64,000 nucleotides of DNA from positions 13,693 to 77,692 of the forward strand of contig JBHHYH010000006.1 of assembly GCA_046757465.1 (NCBI GenBank). The letters are read 5' to 3'. Below, in pieces: positions 50,068 to 59,080 of the stretch. Made by a program: the position numbers and the translations under genes. This DNA is from Scalindua_A sp046757465. Lineage in GTDB: Bacteria > Planctomycetota > Brocadiia > Brocadiales > Scalinduaceae. Below the pieces are notes generated by a model. The model searched no databases and was not told the origin of the DNA. It saw nothing but the letters and a program-made list of their open reading frames with translations. The first letter of the stretch is position 1. Every line of letters begins with the position of its first letter.

Positions 50068-51696
50068 TTACGGAATAACAGTATATTTACCATTACTAAT
50101 AACGATATGCTTTTTCCAGCATTTGTCATCATTATCAGGAAAGTCTAAACGATAGTGCACGCCCCTTGATTCATGCCTCTTGGAAGCTGAAATTGATATT
50201 AATCTTGCTACCGTTAGCATGTTTTGCACTTCCCAACCAAGTGGTGTTGAAAACTCATTATTTATTATATACTTACACCAAAGATCGATGTTTTCAACCA
50301 CTTCCTTAAGGCGCTTGTCATCACGTTCAATACCAACATTTCTCCACATCAAACTTTTTAAGGAATTCTTTACATCTTCTAAATCTAGTTCACAATGACG
50401 ATCATTCTTAGAAATTTCTTTAAACGAATGTGGAGATAAACCGTTCTTCATTTTTCTTAGTTCTCTACTAATTTCACGGCTAGCCCTGTAACCATATACT
50501 AAACACTCAAGCAAAGAGTTACTGCCCAAACGGTTTGCTCCGTGTAATCCAGTACAGGAAACTTCCCCACAAGCGTAAAGATTTTTAATATTAGTTCTTC
50601 CTCCTTGATCTACTTTGATACCACCAATCATATAATGAGCGCTCGGATGCACAGGGATTAGTTGCCTTGATATATCAATACCGAAAGACGCACATAATTT
50701 CTTTATCTTTGGAAACCTTGTACTGAGCTTTTCTTCTGAAATATGCCTAACGTCTAGATATACATGTGTATGGCCAGTTCTATATATCTCAAGTAAAATA
50801 GACCTGCTAACTATATCCCTCGGTGCCAGTTCTGCCTTAGGATGGTACTTTGGCATAAATCTCTCGCCGTTTTTGTTCTTTAATATTCCTCCTTCGCCTC
50901 TGACTGTTTCGGAGATTAAGACTCTTTCAGCACCGGCGACATATAAAGTTGTTGGATGGAATTGTACAAATTCAAGATCTTGCAGTTCTGTCCCTGCTCT
51001 GTAGGCCATTGCAATGCCGTCGCCAGTTGCTATTTCCGGATTTGTTGTTTCTCTATAAACCTGGCCACAACCGCCCGAAGCCAATATAATCTGCTTGGCC
51101 CATATTAACATCTTTCCTTCTCTACTGCGCCAGGCTATAATACCATCACAAGTATTATTACTTACCAGCAAATCAATAGCAAATGTATACTCAAAAACCC
51201 GAATACTCGGATGATTGTTAACCATACTCACAAGAGTATCTTCGATTTCCTTACCTGTAGAATCACCTCTCGCTCGCAGTATTCTTGGATGGCTATGCCC
51301 CCCCTCCTTTGTAAAAATTAATTCTCCGTTCTCCTTATCGAATTTTGCACCCCAATCGATTAATTCCTTTACCCTTTTTGTGCCTTCCCTAACTACCCCA
51401 CTAACTATCACAGCGTCACAAAGACCTTGACCTGTTCTGAGAGTATCATTTATGTGTTCTTCAAAGCTATCTTCGGGGCACAATCCAGCAGCTATTCCTC
51501 CTTGTGCATATTCCGTACAGTTTTCATTTATCTTGGCCTTAGTTACTATTAAGACAGAACCATCCTTCGCCGCATGAATAGCAGAGCTTAATCCCGCCAC
51601 ACCACTTCCCACAATAAGTGTATCAGTAAAAATATGTTGAAGAGTTGTACTATCAAACGATACTAAGTATCTCCCAAATATATTTTCCCTTGTCAT
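50068..51696 (-). CDS. nadB: L-aspartate oxidase
   Basis: NadB oxidises aspartate to iminoaspartate, the first step of de novo NAD synthesis. FAD is held by TLIVGSGVAGLSSAIHAA. The catalytic and substrate region includes GGHSHPRILRARGDSTGKEI, FVQFHPTTLYVAG, HPSAHYMIGGIKVD and SCTGLHGANRLGSNSLLECL. The last reads as in all NadB/SdhA family members. The C-terminal helical domain has SLMWRNVGIERD. ATG 51696 gives 542 aa. A TTG three codons upstream is possible. nadA and nadC are not in the window. Single gene. Confidence 0.95.
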   Translation of the reverse strand: MTRENIFGRYLVSFDSTTLQHIFTDTLIVGSGVAGLSSAIHAAKDGSVLIVTKAKINENCTEYAQGGIAAGLCPEDSFEEHINDTLRTGQGLCDAVIVSGVVREGTKRVKELIDWGAKFDKENGELIFTKEGGHSHPRILRARGDSTGKEIEDTLVSMVNNHPSIRVFEYTFAIDLLVSNNTCDGIIAWRSREGKMLIWAKQIILASGGCGQVYRETTNPEIATGDGIAMAYRAGTELQDLEFVQFHPTTLYVAGAERVLISETVRGEGGILKNKNGERFMPKYHPKAELAPRDIVSRSILLEIYRTGHTHVYLDVRHISEEKLSTRFPKIKKLCASFGIDISRQLIPVHPSAHYMIGGIKVDQGGRTNIKNLYACGEVSCTGLHGANRLGSNSLLECLVYGYRASREISRELRKMKNGLSPHSFKEISKNDRHCELDLEDVKNSLKSLMWRNVGIERDDKRLKEVVENIDLWCKYIINNEFSTPLGWEVQNMLTVARLISISASKRHESRGVHYRLDFPDNDDKCWKKHIVISNGKYTVIP

Positions 51697-51921
51697 CGCT
51701 ATCAAATATTGTTAAATTATTAGAAAACTACGTATATCCTCAATTCTATATTGCCAAAATAATATTGTCAAAAGTTAAATATCAAGATATCAAAATATGA
51801 AATATTATTTAACCATTGATAAATCAAAAATTTACAGAATCTTCATTTTCCAACAAAATTTTCTTTACATCATAAAATAAGTATTTTATATTTCTAATAT
51901 ATCCAAGGTTGTACAAATTTT

Positions 51922-51933
51922 AGCGGGGTAAAT
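51922..51933 (+). repeat. left copy of inverted AGCGGGGTAAAT flanking the hemerythrin-like gene
   Basis: AGCGGGGTAAAT here is exactly inverted at 52406-52417 (ATTTACCCCGCT), enclosing the gene at 51969-52367. The core CGGGGTAAA recurs at 1048 and (minus strand) 61849, where it belongs to a terminal-repeat family. It is either a pair of element ends carrying the gene as cargo or a shared regulatory site. Confidence 0.5.
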
Positions 51934-51968
51934 ATTTAATATAAAGAAAGGAAAGGAGGAGGTATCAT

Positions 51969-52367
51969 ATGGGAGCAACTGTAGATGGTTTTAAAGCAAC
52001 ACATCAAGCAGCAGCAGGTTTATTAGGGCAGATTGATTCTGAGAGCGGACAACAAAGAGCTGATACACTTAATAGTTTAAAGGAGGCTTTATTAGGGCAT
52101 GTTGGAGAAGAAAACAGAGTCATAAAAGAGGCGATGGGCAAGTCAGGTGATGACTCATTTAAGTCGGCCGCACAGTCGTTTATGGATGAACTCGGCAACG
52201 TTGCTCAAACAGCATTATTACCGTTTTTTGATAAATACTCATCGGCTGGCGCTGTAGACAGCGATGATTTTGCAAAAGATTTCGGTGGTATAAAAAGTGC
52301 ACTTGCAGATAGGATCGCATTTGAAGAAGGAAAGTTTTACCCAGAGCTTGAGAAGCTAGGTTATTAA
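51969..52367 (+). CDS. hemerythrin-like (HHE-type) four-helix protein
   Basis: 132 aa, all helical, with Ala-rich helices. H12 (FKATHQAAAG), H44 and E48 (LLGHVGEENRVIKEAM) fit the first two ligand helices of an HHE domain. In helices 3 and 4 the usual His positions read FFDKY and AFEEGKFYPELE, so only some iron ligands are kept and Glu may substitute. Relatives act as oxygen or iron sensors or in nitrosative stress. The ATG follows a strong AAAGGAGGAGG, so expression is probably high. Flanked by inverted AGCGGGGTAAAT sites. Confidence 0.55.
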   Translation: MGATVDGFKATHQAAAGLLGQIDSESGQQRADTLNSLKEALLGHVGEENRVIKEAMGKSGDDSFKSAAQSFMDELGNVAQTALLPFFDKYSSAGAVDSDDFAKDFGGIKSALADRIAFEEGKFYPELEKLGY

Positions 52368-52405
52368 GTTCTGAAAGGAAAACTTTTTTTATGCCCCAAT
52401 TTAGC

Positions 52406-52417
52406 ATTTACCCCGCT
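52406..52417 (-). repeat. right copy of the inverted AGCGGGGTAAAT
   Basis: ATTTACCCCGCT is the exact inverse of 51922-51933. It lies only 12 bases before the ATG of the next gene (52429), so it overlaps the place for a promoter or ribosome site of that gene. Confidence 0.5.
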
Positions 52418-52428
52418 TTAATGTTAAA

Positions 52429-52758
52429 ATGAGACTGAAAAGGGGAACATTTGAATACTATGATCTACCTGCATTTGCTATTGGATGTGAACATCCATAC
52501 ATTGCCGGATATGATGAGAAGAATAATTACTTTTTAATTAATCATAATGTGGCCATATCAAGATGGTATCCTGAAGAGATTTTGAGACGCCTTCTTAGCA
52601 GGATTAATGTTGGGGATATCGATGCAACCATTAGGGAGTTAAAGAAAAACCTAATGCGAGGAAACTTTGAAAAGTCTGATTATCCAATGTATACTGAAAA
52701 ATGCAACTTCGAATGCCATTCACAATTCATAAAATGCGAATTATGTGACTTATCATAG
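52429..52758 (+). CDS. hypothetical protein with C-terminal four-Cys cluster, 109 aa
   Basis: Soluble, no signal peptide. The first 85 residues alternate strands and helices rich in Tyr and Ile (EYYDLPAFAIGCEHPYIAGY; ISRWYPEEILRRLLSRI). The C-terminal 25 residues hold KCNFECHSQFIKCELCDL, a CxxxC plus CxxC set that could bind zinc or a cluster. I do not recognise the family. It follows the hemerythrin-like gene on the same strand by 61 bases, and an expression link is possible. No clear ribosome site precedes ATG 52429. Confidence 0.5.
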   Translation: MRLKRGTFEYYDLPAFAIGCEHPYIAGYDEKNNYFLINHNVAISRWYPEEILRRLLSRINVGDIDATIRELKKNLMRGNFEKSDYPMYTEKCNFECHSQFIKCELCDLS

Positions 52759-52805
52759 CTGGTAAAGAACTAATTAACCAAAACATTCCCTCCCTCAAAC
52801 AATTT

Positions 52806-54455
52806 TCATCCTTGAGCTTTGTTTAGGGTAGGTTCATACCAATCACTCCGCCTTATTCTTTTCATGAAGATTATTTCCACTATGATGGTAAATAATAAAG
52901 CCATTATTGAAAATAAGAAATTCTTCCCGATATGCTTTTTTTCTAAGAATAGATAGTACCAGGAAGAAATTGCCATCATATTCTCTGTCTCGTTATTGTG
53001 TCCATCCCATACAAAAAAGGCAATGGGTATAAATTTGTTGATTTCCATTTGGATGTCATTCTTTTTATCTGATGTAGTTAAGTCGCGTTTAATTAATAAC
53101 TTGTATTTACCCTGTTCATAAATGACTCTCCCTTCAACGTCTTTATTTTCTTCTGACTGATCTTTTTTCTTATTAATCCCCCATGCATTGACCTCCTTAA
53201 AGACATTGGAATCAGATCCCCAAAACCACAAATTAACAGGTAGCGCCGAATCTCCCATCATGAAAAAAGGTCTTGAACTTGAAGGTGACTCTGGAATTTT
53301 AACCGGGAACTGAATGGCTAAGGAGTCTTCATAAATGGCGTCTCCTTCCTTAGTAGTACCAGATTTGCTTTGACTGTTATCATCCCACTCAATAAGGAAT
53401 GCAATTTCTGTATCATTATATATAGATTTCACATAAACGGCGTCTGCGGAAGGCGTATGCATCTTTGGCTCTGCTAATATCTGACCAAAGAGCGGGAATT
53501 CCCCGGCTTCGATTGAGTTCCATATAGGATTATCTATATCTTCGGGGAGATTATGTGATATAAATTCAGACTTTAGTACTGTTGCCTTTTGCGGGCGTTT
53601 TTCAGGGCCCAAAGATTTTACATAATTTGTCAGGTCCCACAGTTCCTCTTCCGTATTCCCCGTTGTGAATGAAGGCATTGGAGTCCCTGCAGTCCCCGTT
53701 ATTATTCCACGAAATATATGTTTTTCAGTATTTCCTATCTTGAATTTCCAAGGTTCTGTAAGGTTTGTAGGCTTAATAGGGTATTCCCATTCGTCGAGTA
53801 GTTCTGAAGCTGAAGGGCCGTCTCCCCGTCCACCTTCTCCATGGCACTTCCAACATTCAAGTTTTTTCATATATATTTGTCTGCCCCTTTCAATACTATC
53901 TTTAGTAGCAGGGAGAGGTTTACCTATTTTTACTGTTTCAGGAACTTTTTTTATCTCCTTATACCAGGCAAATCTCTCTGCAAGGGTTTTGATATAATGT
54001 ACAGTCTGCCATATCTCCTTTTTACTCAAAGATGTCCAACCCGGCATAGAAGTATCACGTATACCATTTAAAATAACATTAAAGATATCCTGATTAGTCG
54101 GTAATTCCCCAGCTTCTGTAGAAATAATCTTATAGCGTGCACGTGTGAGATCGCGCGGTGGTGGGTCTAGAAAAGGCGCTGCTGGACCTTCCCCGTCTCC
54201 ATCAATACCATGACAATACTGACACTTTTTCATGTATATTCTTTTTCCAGCTTCAATATTTTCTGCTGTTTCTTTTACAGTAAGTTCTTCCTGTGCGTAA
54301 AGACAAAAAACCCCATTTTGAAGATAACTTACGAATAGAATAACTATAGTAACAGAGACAACAAAAAATCCTGAATACCGGTTTTTTACAAACATATGTA
54401 TTATTTTTTGTTGTAACCTGCTACACTGCAAATGTAATCTCACTTCTTTTCCCAC
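52806..54455 (-). CDS. dihaem cytochrome c with ethylbenzene-dehydrogenase-type haem domain
   Basis: 549 aa. An N-terminal signal-anchor (about 29-52) is followed by two class I cytochrome c domains with CQYCH (residues 78-82) and CWKCH (201-205). Each continues GIDGDGEGPAAPFLDPPPRD or a GEGGRGDGPS-type loop with a distal Met later. Residues about 280-500 match the ethylbenzene dehydrogenase gamma/DMSO reductase haem-b domain (IWNSIEAGEFPLFGQ; AFLIEWDDNS). One C-terminal membrane helix (about 510-530) anchors it. It likely carries electrons in the periplasm to or from the bd-like complex encoded upstream. I keep GTG 54455 (overlaps the upstream gene by 16 bases). ATG 54395 is also possible. 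Confidence 0.85.
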   Translation of the reverse strand: MGKEVRLHLQCSRLQQKIIHMFVKNRYSGFFVVSVTIVILFVSYLQNGVFCLYAQEELTVKETAENIEAGKRIYMKKCQYCHGIDGDGEGPAAPFLDPPPRDLTRARYKIISTEAGELPTNQDIFNVILNGIRDTSMPGWTSLSKKEIWQTVHYIKTLAERFAWYKEIKKVPETVKIGKPLPATKDSIERGRQIYMKKLECWKCHGEGGRGDGPSASELLDEWEYPIKPTNLTEPWKFKIGNTEKHIFRGIITGTAGTPMPSFTTGNTEEELWDLTNYVKSLGPEKRPQKATVLKSEFISHNLPEDIDNPIWNSIEAGEFPLFGQILAEPKMHTPSADAVYVKSIYNDTEIAFLIEWDDNSQSKSGTTKEGDAIYEDSLAIQFPVKIPESPSSSRPFFMMGDSALPVNLWFWGSDSNVFKEVNAWGINKKKDQSEENKDVEGRVIYEQGKYKLLIKRDLTTSDKKNDIQMEINKFIPIAFFVWDGHNNETENMMAISSWYYLFLEKKHIGKNFLFSIMALLFTIIVEIIFMKRIRRSDWYEPTLNKAQG

Positions 54456-55183
54456 CTTCTTGGCTCCATGCCGGTTGCTTTATAAATATAAATAATAACC
54501 TTCCATATTTCTTCCTCAGTTAAAATATTCTCCCAGGCAGGCATGGCAGAATTCCATGGAGTTCCTTCGCCAGGCAAGCCTCTACCACCTTTACTGATCC
54601 TCCAAAAGACATAGGATTCCTGTAACTGGGCAATAGTTCCGGGATCAGTAAAATTGCCCGGCCTTGGATTAAGGGCTTCCGCAAAGTGACCGTTTCCATC
54701 AAGGTTGTCTCCATGACAAAAGAAACAGTTTTTAAAATAGATAACCGCTCCTTCCTCTATGTATTTGCTGAAATTTGCCACATCAGACCTTAGTGGATTT
54801 TCCAGCCCTTCGATGCGAATCAGATTTTCCCTGAATTGTATTTGTAATGGAGGGGCCGGGTGAATAAAACGAAGTTCGGCAGGCGGCCCAACGCTGATAG
54901 ATACATTAATATAAGTAAATATTGCTGCAAAAATAGGTAATACCGTAAAAATAACCAATCTAAGCCTTTTTTTCTTCTCTTCTACCAGTATGGATTTTAT
55001 TGGACTTATAAAAGCCTGAAGTAATTGAGTATCAGATATGACATAAATAAAGATAGCAAAAATAACTATCATCATGTAGAAGTACAACAAAGATGAAGGA
55101 ATCGATGGACGTATTGCGAATTTGAATACGAGAAAGGCAAAAACAACCATTAAAATCGCTTGTGAAAACTTTGATATTCTCAT
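54440..55183 (-). CDS. membrane-bound monohaem cytochrome c
   Basis: 247 aa. Three hydrophobic segments (about 8-24, 33-50 and 76-95) precede one class I cytochrome c domain with CFFCH at residues 153-157. The following loop is GDNLDGNGHFAEALNPRPGN and the likely distal Met is in NSAMPAWENILTEEEIWK. This is the arrangement of petite cytochromes joined to membrane complexes. It stands between the bd-like subunit (12 bases upstream) and the dihaem cytochrome (overlap), so all three are one operon and probably one complex. Confidence 0.88.
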   Translation of the reverse strand: MRISKFSQAILMVVFAFLVFKFAIRPSIPSSLLYFYMMIVIFAIFIYVISDTQLLQAFISPIKSILVEEKKKRLRLVIFTVLPIFAAIFTYINVSISVGPPAELRFIHPAPPLQIQFRENLIRIEGLENPLRSDVANFSKYIEEGAVIYFKNCFFCHGDNLDGNGHFAEALNPRPGNFTDPGTIAQLQESYVFWRISKGGRGLPGEGTPWNSAMPAWENILTEEEIWKVIIYIYKATGMEPRRWEKK

Positions 55184-55195
55184 TTGCTAGATTTA

Positions 55196-57715
55196 TCACC
55201 CTTTGAAGCTTTGTAAATATGCAACGAGATCATTAAATTCCTTAACCGTTAATTCCTTCTCATAGTCCGTAGGCATAGGAATCTGGTATCCTTCAATAAC
55301 TCTTGCAGCAGGATCAATAATAGATTCCCTAATTTCCCTAATATCTGCCCGTGTTCCAATATCAAACAAGTTTGGGGCAAGTTCTGCACCTTCTTCTTCT
55401 ACTGTCTTGTGGCAAATCGTACAGCCTTTTTCATTAAAAACTTGTCTTCCTGCTGCTACGTCACCTTTTACTAAGATAACTTCTACTCCCTTTACCGGTG
55501 TGAAAGCTCTTTCAGGAATATCGTCTGGTACAATGGTAACCACTCCTCCCAGGCTTTGCAGATAAGCAACAACTGAAAGAAGCTCGCCTTTATTAAGAGA
55601 AACAGGTGGTTTATCAGCAGGGGGCATAATGGGCTCAAAACCCTTTACAACATATGCCATTGGTTGAACCAGAGATTCCATAAGATAATCTTTCGAGATC
55701 ATCCCGGGTTTGCGAGTACCAGCTGTGAAACCAATACCTTCTAGATTTGGCCCTCGTCCTCCTACTTCCATGTGACACACATTACAACTCCCTTTGCCCT
55801 GAAAAATATCTTTACCTATACTTACTATCTTCTCTTGTGTAAGCTCCTCTTCTAAGACAACTACCTCTTCAGGCACTCTGGATTCTATTTGTGGAATCCT
55901 ATTTGAGTATAGAGTAAAAAAACCGATGAGCGCCGCGGAAAAAAGCATTCCCTTGAGTAAAACAATTTTTGGATCTTGACCTTTAGATTTATTTCCAGGA
56001 TTTCTCTTCTTACTTTCTCCAAGACCTGAAATCCAAAAAATAAAAATAACAAAAGTGATAAACAACACAGTGGTTAAAGAAACTATATTAGCGGCGTATC
56101 CTAGCGCTGGAGTATAAGCATGCGGGGAAGTGTCTTGTAAAATGCTGTAAACATGCCAATGCTGACGCATGGCAGATCTGGCAAAGCCCATAAGTCCCAT
56201 AAGCCATGTATATGTTACACCTATACAAAGCAAAGCGTATTGAGACCTGTACGGAATCTCTCCCCATCTAATGTGTCCAATAACATTTGCTTTACGAAAT
56301 AGAAAAATATCAATAACACTAACAGAAACGATACAGAAAAGTACGGACAAAACCTGAAAAACAGAGAAACCTATCCTTACAATGGCCTCTACAAAATAAC
56401 CATAAATCCCGTAAAAGATTACTATCCCGCAGGCAATACAAATTATTAGCTTCTGAATCTTACTCCCCGTTTTAGACCAATTTACTGTTGGTATCTTATT
56501 TCCACGACGGTAAATCAGAAAACTTATAAAAGTAGCCAGAATCATTATATTAACAGCAGTATTTTTGGCAGACATGAGTCCCAACACACCCACAACAGGA
56601 TGATGACTCCCTCCCATTCGGTGTGTCTCTTCTTGTGTTGCAACAAGAGTGTGTGGTGTAGCCCAGACCAAAAAACACAAGGCGACAATAAGAACAAGAT
56701 ACTTAATATATTTTTTATACCGTTCTGCACCGGGAATACGCTCCATTCCTATCCAGAAATAACAATTTGTGCCCAGAAAAAGAATACCAATAATCACTGC
56801 CTGAATAATCCAGAGCCATGAGAGGAAACCACCCATGAGAATTACTCCCAGTTGTTCGCTAAATGCATAAATTTCTTTTGTCAGCCAATATCCAGCAAAT
56901 GGAAGTATCATGAAGGCACTAATGGCTATAATATTCCCGGTGTAACCCATCCAATCATAATGCGCCCGTTCAGCATCTGTTCTTGAGACCATAAACTTGA
57001 ATCCTGCATAGGCAGCAACAATTGCGCCACCAAAACTAATATTACCAACAAAACGATGAATATTGAGTGGCATCCACGTAAAGTTTGTAATCGCATCCCA
57101 TATTTTTAGAAGATTACCATGTTCATCAATGCCTGCTGGGCTTATCATAAAACTCACCCATGAGTTTGCAGTAAACATTATGGCTATACCGAAAATATTA
57201 AGGACGATGCCCAGGAGGAGATGTGGCAACTTGCGTCTAGAAAATTCATCCCAAGTGTAGTAGTAAAGATAAAGAGTAGCAGTCTCACCAAAGAAGAGGA
57301 GTGGGTAAATCCACAATGTTGTTACAAAAATACCAGCAAGATAATTCAAGAGCCCCGGATACAGACCGATCAAAAGGAATATCAATAATGCACCAAAGAT
57401 TGCTGTTACGGTCAAAGCCAGGAAAGTTAGTTTAATAAACTCTTTTGCCGTTCTATCGTATCGTGGATTTTTTGTGCAGATGCCAATTAATTCAAGGATT
57501 ACAGAAAATATAGGCACACCCAGTATAAAGGCAGCAAAATTAAGATGAAGTTGCGCAACAATCCATATAGCAATTCGACTACCAAATAATGGAAACTCGC
57601 GATATGTGGATGTAATGTCAGTGTTTGGCTGAGCTAAAGATAGGCTGGGGGAGTAAAATAAAATAATAAATAAACTGAATATAAAGAAAATGTAGAAATG
57701 AAACCTATTCTTCAT
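55196..57715 (-). CDS. cytochrome bd-like membrane subunit fused to a dihaem cytochrome c
   Basis: 839 aa in two parts. Residues 1-600 hold about 14 membrane helices resembling CydA: WIVAQLHLNFAAFILG with H57 and IHRFVGNISFGG with H220 as candidate haem ligands, and FFGETATLYLYYYTW with E144. The classical GRQPW Q-loop signature is missing, and MGFARSAMRQHWHVY is an unusual R/H-rich loop. Residues 630-839 are two cytochrome c domains: CNVCH (644-648), CTICH (765-769). So electrons likely enter from periplasmic cytochrome c or copper protein rather than from quinol. ATG 57715. First gene of the operon. bd-like fusions of this sort are known from Nitrospira and anammox relatives, but the reaction is unproven. 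Confidence 0.85.
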   Translation of the reverse strand: MKNRFHFYIFFIFSLFIILFYSPSLSLAQPNTDITSTYREFPLFGSRIAIWIVAQLHLNFAAFILGVPIFSVILELIGICTKNPRYDRTAKEFIKLTFLALTVTAIFGALLIFLLIGLYPGLLNYLAGIFVTTLWIYPLLFFGETATLYLYYYTWDEFSRRKLPHLLLGIVLNIFGIAIMFTANSWVSFMISPAGIDEHGNLLKIWDAITNFTWMPLNIHRFVGNISFGGAIVAAYAGFKFMVSRTDAERAHYDWMGYTGNIIAISAFMILPFAGYWLTKEIYAFSEQLGVILMGGFLSWLWIIQAVIIGILFLGTNCYFWIGMERIPGAERYKKYIKYLVLIVALCFLVWATPHTLVATQEETHRMGGSHHPVVGVLGLMSAKNTAVNIMILATFISFLIYRRGNKIPTVNWSKTGSKIQKLIICIACGIVIFYGIYGYFVEAIVRIGFSVFQVLSVLFCIVSVSVIDIFLFRKANVIGHIRWGEIPYRSQYALLCIGVTYTWLMGLMGFARSAMRQHWHVYSILQDTSPHAYTPALGYAANIVSLTTVLFITFVIFIFWISGLGESKKRNPGNKSKGQDPKIVLLKGMLFSAALIGFFTLYSNRIPQIESRVPEEVVVLEEELTQEKIVSIGKDIFQGKGSCNVCHMEVGGRGPNLEGIGFTAGTRKPGMISKDYLMESLVQPMAYVVKGFEPIMPPADKPPVSLNKGELLSVVAYLQSLGGVVTIVPDDIPERAFTPVKGVEVILVKGDVAAGRQVFNEKGCTICHKTVEEEGAELAPNLFDIGTRADIREIRESIIDPAARVIEGYQIPMPTDYEKELTVKEFNDLVAYLQSFKG

Positions 57716-58009
57716 GCAATAAGGAAGCTTTAGAAATAAATATAAAAAAAATGAGAAAGTAGTTATTAATGAAAGTGTACATTATCTAGAAAAGTGGTAG
57801 TACGAACAATAGAAAATAAGTAAAAATACTTTGAATTTTTATTTACTATCTAACGAGTATAATGAAGTACAAAATTCAAATAGCAGGCAAACCCCTTGTG
57901 TTTGTGGGCAGGTGTACAAAAGCATTAAAAAGTTAAGTCAAATTTATATAAGATACTAAGTGAGAGGAAATCTCTAATACGAAAACTAATATCATCATCT
58001 TTTACTTGT
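57716..58009. other. AT-rich spacer of the respiratory cluster
   Basis: Nothing coding is seen in these 294 bases, and no hairpin terminator is evident. The promoter of the bd-like operon presumably lies here, but no -35/-10 pair is convincing. Confidence 0.4.
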
Positions 58010-58897
58010 TTAACGCTTCACTGAAATGGTTGGGAGTTCAACTTCTACGGTTTGATTCGGTGCCACTGTTACCTCGATTCTAACGGGTCTAAATTTCTCA
58101 TGCCATGTTTTGAGCACATACTTTCCGGGAGGAACGTTATCAATAATAAATCCGCCCTTTTTGTTGGTTAATGTAAAATAAGGATTGCCCAGAACAACAA
58201 TGAAAGCGGACATCTCTTGATGTACATTGCAGCGAAGCGGTATCTCTCCTGTTTTATCCAGACGTATCGTCTTAATAACCTCAGGATCATAGGTGCCCAA
58301 ACTTAGCATTCTCTTTGTGCCTGGAATGGGAACAGGTGAATAAACATTATGACGAACAGTATCGGTATTCGGAAAATCTACTATAGACCCTTTTAAAACA
58401 GGAAGAATGTGTGGTATAAACTCCACATTCCACTGGTCCATAATAGGTGATTCAGGAGGCAGCCCTTTTTCTTTAGTAAATGCAATATGCCTAGTAAGTA
58501 TAGCATGCCTTTTTTGTACAGGTTTGTAATTATTACCATTCACATTTTCAATATAAACTATAGTATCTCCAGAATGCCTTTCTGATACATCAGTATGTGC
58601 AGTTGTTACCAGTACTTTTCCCTTAATAATACCGGGATTTTTCACGAAACCCTGAGCACTTTTTGCAGTTTGCATGTTTTCGTAAGTCAATTCTTTGCTC
58701 ATTTGTTGAATCTTTGCCTCCAATTCTGCATAATCATCCGGAGGTGGAGGAAGCATTTCAGTTTCGGCATTCTGTCCTGCATCTCTATCGAAATCCTCTG
58801 AGCATAAACCACACTTCACAACATAGAAAGAAATACTTATTATTAATACTACTATTATAATTTTTTTGACACCAACTTTCTTTTCAACTTTCTCCAT
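58010..58897 (-). CDS. exported blue-copper (cupredoxin) protein with regulatory-like C-terminal domain
   Basis: 295 aa. A signal anchor at about 11-27 leads to a Pro-rich linker (LPPPPDDY) and a cupredoxin fold (about 90-240). The type I copper ligands are visible: H183 (VRHNVYSP), C223, H226 and M229 (LRCNVHQEMSAFIVV), the order of plastocyanin-like electron carriers. Residues 240-290 form a carboxypeptidase-regulatory-like strand set (GGFIIDNVPPGKYVLKTWHE). It is encoded just upstream of the bd-like operon and may deliver electrons to its cytochromes. The VKCGLC stretch near residue 29 is not a canonical lipobox. Confidence 0.85.
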   Translation of the reverse strand: MEKVEKKVGVKKIIIVVLIISISFYVVKCGLCSEDFDRDAGQNAETEMLPPPPDDYAELEAKIQQMSKELTYENMQTAKSAQGFVKNPGIIKGKVLVTTAHTDVSERHSGDTIVYIENVNGNNYKPVQKRHAILTRHIAFTKEKGLPPESPIMDQWNVEFIPHILPVLKGSIVDFPNTDTVRHNVYSPVPIPGTKRMLSLGTYDPEVIKTIRLDKTGEIPLRCNVHQEMSAFIVVLGNPYFTLTNKKGGFIIDNVPPGKYVLKTWHEKFRPVRIEVTVAPNQTVEVELPTISVKR

Positions 58898-59080
58898 GAA
58901 TACTATTTACCTCGTAAATTCTGTATTTGAAAACTAGATTACTACTGCCTAAAGGCGACAGTAATTGAAATTTAAAGGATATTATTTTACTTAGTGATAA
59001 TAAAAATGCAAGAAAAAGGTGGAGGGGAAAAGGAAACACAAACATCAGCCTGTAACTACTACTCCAGTATTTTGCTCTGA

